This document shows positions 1 to 5,222 of a DNA stretch of 5,222 nt, piece after piece. The stretch is from assembly GCF_009711475.1 (NCBI RefSeq), contig NZ_SMMD01000653.1:1-5222 (forward strand). Direction: 5' to 3'. The notes beneath the pieces were generated by a model. It ran no database searches and had not been told where the DNA came from. It saw nothing but the letters and a program-made list of their open reading frames with translations. The DNA comes from Fulvivirga aurantia (GTDB lineage Bacteria; Bacteroidota; Bacteroidia; Cytophagales; Cyclobacteriaceae). A program made the position numbers and the translations under genes. The first letter of the stretch is position 1, and every line of letters begins with the position of its first letter.

Positions 1-341
1 TTGGAGACACCGGCACTACCACCAACTCACCTAAATACAAACCAAAACACAAGAACTATAAAAACAAGAAACCTATTGAATGGGTGAAAAACAGCCCGAA
101 AGGGCTATTGATTGGTAACCCATGTATGGAAGACGTGTACAAAGACATGGGCTTTCGCTATGTGATCCAGACGAAGCAGAAGACCAAGTACGGTGGAAAC
201 TATATGAATGAGTTTGATCGCTTTTGGCATAATATGGTTGCCAAATTACGACTCACCTTTAAAAACGGTCCTTTTTGGAAGTTCAAGCTCAAGAAAAAGC
301 GTAAAGAATGTCGCGCACTCACCGGTGATTTTGTAGGGTAG
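1..341 (+). CDS. C-terminal part of an unrecognised lysine-rich protein (5' truncated)
   Basis: The frame is open from the left edge (first full codon at position 3) to a TAG at 339-341, giving 112 visible residues. I do not recognise the family. The visible part begins with a low-complexity, basic linker (a GTTT run, then KYKPKHKNYKNKKP). A more globular stretch follows with KGLLIGNPCMEDVYKDMGF and FDRFWHNMVAKLRL. It ends in a strongly basic tail (WKFKLKKKRKEC) and then TGDFVG. No transmembrane segment or known catalytic motif is evident. A GTG at position 84 could serve as a start for an 85-residue protein, but the open frame continues upstream of it with similar lysine-rich composition and no obvious ribosome binding site, so I treat the gene as cut by the window edge. 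It converges on purB, with 74 bp between the stop codons. That it is coding is fairly likely; its function is unknown. Confidence 0.6.
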   Translation, partial: GDTGTTTNSPKYKPKHKNYKNKKPIEWVKNSPKGLLIGNPCMEDVYKDMGFRYVIQTKQKTKYGGNYMNEFDRFWHNMVAKLRLTFKNGPFWKFKLKKKRKECRALTGDFVG

Positions 342-416
342 TAAGAGCTTCGAGTTACGAGTTATTAGCTTTGAGTAATAACCTCGAAACTAATGGCTCA
401 CAACTCGAAACTTGAT
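342..416. repeat. Inverted arrays of a degenerate 7-bp repeat filling a convergent intergenic region
   Basis: Directly after the stop codon at 341, five heptads run on the plus strand: TAAGAGC (342), TTCGAGT (349), TACGAGT (356), TATTAGC (363) and TTTGAGT (370). After a 5-base centre, AATAA (377-381), five heptads of the same consensus lie on the minus strand. Read outward-in they are ATCAAGT (410-416), TTCGAGT (403-409), TGTGAGC (396-402), CATTAGT (389-395) and TTCGAGG (382-388). Bases A5 and G6 are the same in all ten units, and base 7 is a pyrimidine in nine. The outer unit reaches the first base of the purB stop codon on this strand, so the element fills the whole gap. A 9-bp direct repeat, CTCGAAACT, occurs at 383-391 and 404-412, exactly three heptads apart. 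The heptad parsing is directly visible; its function is unknown. Confidence 0.65.
353..391. terminator. Possible bidirectional hairpin between convergent genes
   Basis: Positions 358-367 pair with 376-386, ten base pairs with C382 bulged, around an 8-base loop (368-375). After one A-A mismatch (357/387), four more pairs follow (353-356 with 388-391). The hairpin lies between the 3' ends of two convergent genes, where a shared terminator would be expected. Neither strand has a U-rich tract after the stem and the stem is mostly A-T, so it is not a canonical rho-independent terminator. It may simply be a by-product of the inverted heptad repeats. Confidence 0.3.
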
Positions 417-1759
417 TATACTCCCGTATAATTCATAGGGCTAATCTCTTTTAAAGAACTTTTCAACTCACCATCAACCTCAAGAGTATCAATAAACTCG
501 TGTATGGTTTCTTTGGTAATTTTTGAGTTTGTTCTTGTTAAGCCTTTCAGTGCTTCGTAAGGTTTAGGGTAGTTTTCGCGCCTTAATATCGTCTGAATTG
601 CCTCAGCTACTACTGCCCAGTTATCTTCAAGATCATTATTAATCGCTGTCTCGTTTAACTCAATCTTACCAAGACCTTTGGCCAGGGAGTTGAAAGCTAT
701 AACTGTATGAGATAATGGAATACCTATGTTTCGAAGCACAGTAGAGTCTGTTAAGTCTCTTTGTAATCTGGAGATAGGCAATTTGGCAGAAAGATGCTCA
801 AAAATAGCATTAGCCATTCCCAGGTTGCCTTCGGCATTTTCAAAATCGATTGGGTTCACTTTGTGCGGCATGGCAGACGAACCGACTTCACCTTCTTTTA
901 TCTTTTGTTTGAAATACCCCATAGATATGTATTGCCAAATGTCTCGACTAAAATCTATGAGTATGGTATTTATACGTTTGATACCGTCAAACAGAGCAGC
1001 CATGTTATCATAATGCTCTATTTGTGTTGTGGGGTGGCTACGCTCAAGACCCAGGTGGTTTCTTACGAAATCATTGCCAAATTGCACCCAATCGGTATCG
1101 GGATAAGCTACATGATGTGCATTAAAATTACCGGTTGCTCCTCCAAATTTGGCGCTGTGTGGCACTTCCTTTAATAAGAAAAGTTGTTTATCGATTCGTG
1201 CTTTAAACACCATAAACTCTTTTCCAAGTCTTGTAGGTGAGGCAGGTTGACCGTGAGTTTTGGCAAGCATGGGTATATCCGCCCACTTATTGGCATATGA
1301 GGCTATTGTATTGCTTACATTTTCTACCAGCGGCAATACAATATTTTCCACAGCTTCTTTTAGCGAAAGCGGAATGGCTGTATTATTGATATCCTGAGAG
1401 GTAAGACCGAAATGAACAAACTCTTTTACATCTTCAAAACCCATGTCTTCCATCTTTGATTTGATGAAATACTCTACCGCCTTTACGTCATGATTGGTTG
1501 TCTTCTCAATGTCTTTGATGCTCTGCGCATCTTCTTCAGAAAAGTCTTTATAGATAGAACGCAATGCATCATACTGTTCAGATTTTACTTCAGCAAGCTG
1601 TGATATGGGTAACTCACAAAGCGCTATAAAGTACTCTATCTCTACTAAAACCCTATATCGGATTAAACCATACTCTGACAAATATGTTGATAATGCTGAT
1701 GTATGTCTTCTGTATCTTCCATCAACCGGAGAAATAGCGGTAAGCTCGTTTAATTGCAT
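416..1759 (-). CDS. purB: Adenylosuccinate lyase
   Basis: This cytosolic enzyme of purine synthesis removes fumarate from SAICAR to give AICAR and from adenylosuccinate to give AMP. The 447-residue protein closely follows the E. coli-type PurB along its length: an N-terminal SPVDGRY block at 10-16, TTNHDVKAVEYF at 87-98, HFGLTSQDIN at 116-125, THGQPASP at 168-175 with the likely catalytic acid His169, and the fumarase/aspartase superfamily signature GSSAMPHKVNP at 293-303. Ser294/Ser295 lie on the mobile loop that carries the catalytic base. RDLTDSTVLRN at 334-344 is also conserved. It ends at NYTGV, slightly short of the 456-residue E. coli enzyme, without sign of damage. The ATG (1757-1759 on the complement) gives the expected MQLNELTAISPVDGRY start. 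No strong Shine-Dalgarno is visible, and a TAnnTTTG motif sits 26 bases upstream. The gene is transcribed alone here, divergent from the DUF5916 gene. Confidence 0.97.
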   Translation of the reverse strand: MQLNELTAISPVDGRYRRHTSALSTYLSEYGLIRYRVLVEIEYFIALCELPISQLAEVKSEQYDALRSIYKDFSEEDAQSIKDIEKTTNHDVKAVEYFIKSKMEDMGFEDVKEFVHFGLTSQDINNTAIPLSLKEAVENIVLPLVENVSNTIASYANKWADIPMLAKTHGQPASPTRLGKEFMVFKARIDKQLFLLKEVPHSAKFGGATGNFNAHHVAYPDTDWVQFGNDFVRNHLGLERSHPTTQIEHYDNMAALFDGIKRINTILIDFSRDIWQYISMGYFKQKIKEGEVGSSAMPHKVNPIDFENAEGNLGMANAIFEHLSAKLPISRLQRDLTDSTVLRNIGIPLSHTVIAFNSLAKGLGKIELNETAINNDLEDNWAVVAEAIQTILRRENYPKPYEALKGLTRTNSKITKETIHEFIDTLEVDGELKSSLKEISPMNYTGV

Positions 1760-1785
1760 GATTACATTGTGAGTTTGAAAAGCTG

Positions 1786-1793
1786 CAAAAATA
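1786..1793 (-). promoter_or_regulatory. Candidate purB promoter -7 element (TATTTTTG)
   Basis: Read on the minus strand, this is an exact match to the Bacteroidota -7 consensus TAnnTTTG recognised by their primary sigma factor. It lies 26 bases upstream of the purB ATG, which would leave a leader of about 20 nucleotides. I see no clear TTG-type -33 element at the expected distance. AT-rich intergenic DNA can produce this motif by chance. Confidence 0.5.
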
Positions 1794-1850
1794 ATAAATT
1801 CTCAGCAGCCCACTTATGTAATTTTCATTATTCTAAAACCTTAAAATCTT

Positions 1851-1858
1851 CAAAAATA
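1851..1858 (-). promoter_or_regulatory. Second candidate purB -7 element (TATTTTTG)
   Basis: This is another exact TAnnTTTG match on the minus strand, 91 bases before the purB ATG. It is only two bases from the plus-strand motif at 1861-1868, so the two would sit back to back. No -33 element is visible; one would have to fall inside the start of the divergent coding region. It is less likely than the proximal site and may be a chance match in A-rich sequence. Confidence 0.2.
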
Positions 1859-1860
1859 AA

Positions 1861-1868
1861 TAGATTTG
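1861..1868 (+). promoter_or_regulatory. Candidate promoter -7 element for the DUF5916 gene (TAGATTTG)
   Basis: This is an exact match to the Bacteroidota TAnnTTTG consensus and is followed by CCCCCATC and then the ATG at 1877. Only eight bases separate the motif from the start codon. Transcription beginning five to seven bases downstream would therefore give a leaderless or nearly leaderless mRNA. No clear -33 TTG is present around 1835-1842. It is the only exact plus-strand match in the divergent gap. Confidence 0.45.
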
Positions 1869-1876
1869 CCCCCATC

Positions 1877-4123
1877 ATGAATAAACTGCTGTCAGGTCTA
1901 TTGTTATTCTCAATTGGTATTATAGGCCAATCTGTGGCACAGGTAAATTCTCAAAAATATCAGCTCATTGCCGACCGTTTAACTTCTCCCATAACACTAG
2001 ACGGAAAACTCGATGAGCCACACTGGCAAAATGCCGATCGTACAGATAATTTTATCCTTACCTTTCCTGTCGACTCCGTGTCGGCCACCTCACAAACCGT
2101 GACAATGGTCGCTTTTGATGACAGATATCTTTACATCGCTGGCATATGTTACGAAAACTCTGACAAAGAGCATGTGATGCAATCTTTGAGAAGAGATTTC
2201 TCATGGTCTAGAAATGAAAATTTAAGCGTTTACATTGACCCATACGATGATTATACCAATGGTTTTACGTTTGGTATCACACCATTTGGCGTGAGAAGAG
2301 AGGGGTTGGTTACCAATGGAGGGGAGGTGTCGGATGATTGGGATAATAAGTGGTTTTCTGAAGTAACTGATTTTGGAGATAGGTGGGAGTTTGAAATGAA
2401 AATTCCTTTTAAGACGGTCCGTTATGACGAAGAAAATAGAGAATGGAACATAATTTTCTTAAGAAAAGATTTAAAAAACAACGAGGAGTCAAACTGGGCG
2501 CCCGTACCACAAGGGTATAGACCGTCAAGTTTTGCATTTTCCGGTCGGTTGATTTTCTCTGAACCTTTAAAAAAGGCAGGGCCTAATATTGCCTTTATTC
2601 CCTATGTTTCGGCAGCTACCAGTGAAGATTTTGAAGAAGATATAAGTGACAGAGAGGTTAATGCCGGTTTTGACGCTAAGATTGGTGTGAGTAGCTCACT
2701 TAACCTTGACCTCACAGTAAATCCGGACTTTTCTCAAGTTGAGGTAGACCAGCAAGTGACTAACCTGAGTAGGTTTGAGATTTTCTTCCCTGAGCGTAGG
2801 CAGTTCTTTCTGGAAAATCAGGATTTATTTGGTGAAAGCGGATTTAGGCAATCAAGGCCATTTTTTAGCAGGCGTATTGGTATCGGGGAAGATACAGCTG
2901 GGAATAAATTACAAATACCGATACTCTACGGAGCAAGGTTAAGCGGTAAAATAGGTAAAGATTGGCGCATAGGATTGCTCAATATGCAAACCAAGAGTAA
3001 AGATGGAGCACGGCTCACAGGTGTAAGTGAAGTTGACAGTTCTTATAACTTGCTTGCTCAAAACTACACAGTAGGTGTGATACAACGTAGGGTATTTGGC
3101 CGGTCTAATGTAGGGGTAATTATGGTCAATCGTCAGGCTTTGGATTATGAGCGAAATGAAGAAGTCTCAACAACTACCAAATATAACCGAGTGGTTGGAG
3201 TTGATTATAATTTGCTCTCCCTGGATGGGCGATGGGAAGGAGACTTTTTTTATCATAGATCGATAGACGAAGAATCTAAAGATGATGCATTCTCAACCGG
3301 GATGTTTTTGGGTTATAATACCACTAATCTGGAATTACGCGTGATTGCATCTGCACTGGGAGAGGGTTTTAATGCTGAAACCGGATTTATACAAAGAAGG
3401 GACATCATAAGGCTAGGTACATTTAATGATTTAAATCTATACCCTGAAAACTCGAGTTTCTTGGTTAGACACGGCCCGGGTATAGACTTTAACTATCGTA
3501 CCGATATGGAATTTAATAAGACCGACATGGATTTTGGTGTGGATTATGATTTTACGCATCAAAATACGTCCAATTTTAGTATCGGATGGTCATATGATTA
3601 TCAAAAGCTTAGGCGAAATTTTGACCCATCGGGAACCGATGTACCTGATAGTTTACGGCTTCAGTCGGGAGAAGATTTTGAGTGGACAACCGTAGGAGCC
3701 TCATACGAAACAGACGCAAGGAAGGTGCTATCAGGTGAGTTTGATATGTCATACGGAGGTTTTTACAATGGTAAAAGGTACAATGCCACGGCACAGATAA
3801 ATTTTAGGTATCAACCATATGGTCTGGTGGCTATGACGATTGATTACAATAATCTGCACGGCTTTCCAGCACCGTTTGAGGACACAGAATTTTGGCTTAT
3901 CGGACCAAGAATTGATTTAACGTTTACAGATCAATTATTCCTTACTACATTTGTACAATACAACGAGCAGGCAGACAATGTAAATCTCAATGCGAGGTTT
4001 CAGTGGAGGTATAAACCTGTATCTGACTTGTTTGTTGTTTATACAGATAATTATTTTCCTGGTAATTTTAAGACAAAAAGCCGGGCAATTGTATTTAAAC
4101 TCACTTATTGGTTAAATTTTTAG
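1877..4123 (+). CDS. Secreted DUF5916 outer-membrane beta-barrel protein with N-terminal CBM9-like domain
   Basis: The protein has 748 residues. Residues 1-21 are a signal peptide (MNK, a hydrophobic core, SVA before Gln22), so it is exported. Residues about 37-228 resemble the family 9 carbohydrate-binding fold (LDGKLDEPHW at 41-50, YIDPYDDYTNGF at 119-130, WEFEMKIPF at 170-178). The conserved DUF5916 block follows, with NPDFSQVEVDQQVTN at 282-296 and FFPERRQFFLEN at 303-314. The rest alternates polar and aromatic or hydrophobic residues as in a beta-barrel and ends IVFKLTYWLNF; the terminal Phe fits recognition by the BAM machinery. The family's molecular role is unknown, and sugar binding is inferred only from the fold. 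An in-frame TTG at 1754 would add 41 residues, but they overlap purB and would bury the signal peptide, so I chose the ATG at 1877. It probably shares a transcript with the oxidoreductase gene four bases downstream. Confidence 0.9.
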   Translation: MNKLLSGLLLFSIGIIGQSVAQVNSQKYQLIADRLTSPITLDGKLDEPHWQNADRTDNFILTFPVDSVSATSQTVTMVAFDDRYLYIAGICYENSDKEHVMQSLRRDFSWSRNENLSVYIDPYDDYTNGFTFGITPFGVRREGLVTNGGEVSDDWDNKWFSEVTDFGDRWEFEMKIPFKTVRYDEENREWNIIFLRKDLKNNEESNWAPVPQGYRPSSFAFSGRLIFSEPLKKAGPNIAFIPYVSAATSEDFEEDISDREVNAGFDAKIGVSSSLNLDLTVNPDFSQVEVDQQVTNLSRFEIFFPERRQFFLENQDLFGESGFRQSRPFFSRRIGIGEDTAGNKLQIPILYGARLSGKIGKDWRIGLLNMQTKSKDGARLTGVSEVDSSYNLLAQNYTVGVIQRRVFGRSNVGVIMVNRQALDYERNEEVSTTTKYNRVVGVDYNLLSLDGRWEGDFFYHRSIDEESKDDAFSTGMFLGYNTTNLELRVIASALGEGFNAETGFIQRRDIIRLGTFNDLNLYPENSSFLVRHGPGIDFNYRTDMEFNKTDMDFGVDYDFTHQNTSNFSIGWSYDYQKLRRNFDPSGTDVPDSLRLQSGEDFEWTTVGASYETDARKVLSGEFDMSYGGFYNGKRYNATAQINFRYQPYGLVAMTIDYNNLHGFPAPFEDTEFWLIGPRIDLTFTDQLFLTTFVQYNEQADNVNLNARFQWRYKPVSDLFVVYTDNYFPGNFKTKSRAIVFKLTYWLNF

Positions 4124-4127
4124 ACAC

Positions 4128-5222
4128 ATGGCATTTAGCTTTTTTAAGAAAAATAAAGGATCAGAAGAAAAACCTGCATCAACAGGCGGCAGCCGATATC
4201 ACGACCTGAAGGTCAAGGAAATTATCAATGAAACTAAAGATGCTATTACTATAGTGTTTGAGCAGCCCGAAACCAAGGTGAATTATAAATCGGGCCAATT
4301 TCTTACTCTAATCACACCAGTTGATGGCAAAGAGGTACGAAGAGCTTACTCTTTGTGCTCGTCACCATTTACAGACGATGATTTGGCTGTGACGGTAAAA
4401 CGTGTGGAGAACGGCTTGATGTCTAACTGGCTACCGGACAATTTAAAAGTAGGCGAGACACTTAAGGTGATGGAGCCAATGGGTGTTTTCACCACTGAGT
4501 ATGATACAAGTAAAAAACGTCACCTCATCATGTTTGCAGGGGGTAGCGGAATCACACCGATGATGTCAATCATTAAATCAATGCTATCTCAGGAGCCTGA
4601 TAGTATAATCTCCCTCATTTATTGTAATAGAGATATAGAAAGCATCATTTTCAGAGAAACACTGGATAAAATGCAGGCTGAGTATGAAGGTAGACTGCAC
4701 GTGATCCATGTATTGGATGATGCACCTATGAACTGGCAGGGGCACAGCGGATTGCTGAACCATGATATGCTCGTAAAGATATTTGAAAGAATCCCTAGCT
4801 GGGGTGCCGAAAATACCACCTATTTGATGTGTGGACCTGAAGGAATGATGAAAAACGTTGAAAACCTTTTGGATGAGCAAGACATACCTAAAGCCAATAT
4901 TTTCAAGGAAAGCTTCGTAGCCGGTACTATAGACAAAGAACTTAAAAAAGAAGAACCCGCTGAAGCTTCAAAAGTGGTATCAAGAGAGGTAACTGTGATC
5001 TACGATGGTGATGAGCACAAGTTTACCGTAGAGCCTGATAGCACTATTTTAGAGACCGCCCTAGATATGGGCATCGATTTACCTTATTCTTGCCAGAGTG
5101 GATTGTGTACGGCCTGTAGAGGTAAGTGTATTTCCGGTAAGGTGAAACTCGATGAGGAAGAGGGTCTTTCAGAAGCAGAATTGGATGAGGGCTTCGTGCT
5201 TACCTGCGTTGGTCACCCACTT
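4128..5222 (+). CDS. PaaE-like FAD/2Fe-2S NAD(P)H oxidoreductase (3' truncated)
   Basis: This is probably a cytosolic electron-transfer protein that passes electrons from NAD(P)H through flavin to a 2Fe-2S centre and on to an oxygenase-type partner. The frame gives 365 codons without a stop at the window edge. After a polar, lysine-rich N-terminal extension (1-22), a flavin-binding domain carries RRAYSLCS at 71-78 (the RxYS FAD motif). The NAD(P)-binding domain has GGSGITP at 138-144 and CGPEGM at 235-240. A charged linker (about 267-285) leads to a plant-type ferredoxin domain with all four ligands, Cys322, Cys327, Cys330 and Cys360 (CX4CX2CX29C). Domain order and length match PaaE of the phenylacetyl-CoA epoxidase, whose C-terminus suggests only about 10-20 residues are missing. 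No other paa gene is visible, so I give no symbol; a ferredoxin-NADP reductase or desaturase/hydroxylase reductase role is equally possible. The ATG follows the upstream stop by four bases, with no clear Shine-Dalgarno. Confidence 0.9.
   Translation, partial: MAFSFFKKNKGSEEKPASTGGSRYHDLKVKEIINETKDAITIVFEQPETKVNYKSGQFLTLITPVDGKEVRRAYSLCSSPFTDDDLAVTVKRVENGLMSNWLPDNLKVGETLKVMEPMGVFTTEYDTSKKRHLIMFAGGSGITPMMSIIKSMLSQEPDSIISLIYCNRDIESIIFRETLDKMQAEYEGRLHVIHVLDDAPMNWQGHSGLLNHDMLVKIFERIPSWGAENTTYLMCGPEGMMKNVENLLDEQDIPKANIFKESFVAGTIDKELKKEEPAEASKVVSREVTVIYDGDEHKFTVEPDSTILETALDMGIDLPYSCQSGLCTACRGKCISGKVKLDEEEGLSEAELDEGFVLTCVGHPL

Noticed and set aside
84..341. An 85-residue stand-alone gene starting with GTG at 84
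   Set aside because: The frame stays open to the left edge with similar lysine-rich composition and the GTG has no evident ribosome binding site, so a truncated larger gene is more likely, although a short gene is not excluded.
726..1174. Two plus-strand open frames (726-1013 and 794-1174)
   Set aside because: Both lie antisense inside the well-conserved purB coding region, overlap each other and encode nothing recognisable.
1754..1876. TTG start adding 41 residues to the DUF5916 protein
   Set aside because: It would overlap the purB start codon, cover the promoter region and place a non-hydrophobic leader before an evident signal peptide that begins at the ATG at 1877.
3609..3794. Minus-strand open frame of 61 codons
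   Set aside because: It is antisense to the barrel region of the DUF5916 gene, short and without recognisable features.
4584..4880. Two minus-strand open frames (4584-4880 and 4619-4819)
   Set aside because: Both are antisense to the NAD(P)-binding domain of the oxidoreductase, whose motifs (GGSGITP, CGPEGM) confirm the plus-strand frame.
4128..5222. Naming the oxidoreductase paaE and inferring a phenylacetate degradation operon
   Set aside because: No other paa gene is in the window, the neighbour is an outer-membrane protein, and PaaE-like reductases without paa genes are plausible in this phylum.
1..5222. Mobile elements, CRISPR arrays, tRNA or rRNA genes, defence systems
   Set aside because: No transposase or integrase, spaced direct-repeat array, tRNA-like sequence or defence-gene motif was found. 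The only repeat is the intergenic heptad element, which is too short and irregular to be a CRISPR array.

Overview
The window looks like chromosomal housekeeping DNA from a member of the Bacteroidota, probably a marine Cytophagales- or Flavobacteriia-like lineage. The evidence is an outer-membrane DUF5916 protein with an N-terminal CBM9-like domain (a family that is common in this phylum), moderately AT-rich DNA, very weak Shine-Dalgarno signals, and TAnnTTTG promoter -7 motifs in the one divergent intergenic region. Genus and species cannot be told from the sequence.

Layout, left to right. (1) Positions 1-341 (+) are the 3' end of an unrecognised gene encoding a lysine-rich C-terminus; its start lies outside the window. 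(2) Positions 342-415 separate two convergent genes and are filled by a degenerate 7-bp repeat arranged as an inverted pair of arrays that can fold into a hairpin. (3) Positions 416-1759 (-) are a complete purB, adenylosuccinate lyase. (4) Positions 1760-1876 are a 117-bp divergent promoter region. (5) Positions 1877-4123 (+) encode a secreted, probably outer-membrane beta-barrel protein (CBM9-like plus DUF5916). (6) Four bases later, positions 4128-5222 (+) encode a PaaE-type flavin/2Fe-2S NAD(P)H oxidoreductase that runs off the right edge without a stop.

Functional reading. PurB serves purine synthesis and is transcribed away from the other two genes. The DUF5916 gene and the oxidoreductase gene are spaced like an operon, but one product is exported and the other is a cytosolic electron-transfer protein, so tight spacing need not mean a shared pathway. 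No mobile element, CRISPR array, tRNA or rRNA was seen. No convincing new multi-gene system is present. The most unusual piece of DNA is the symmetric heptad-repeat element between the two convergent genes.
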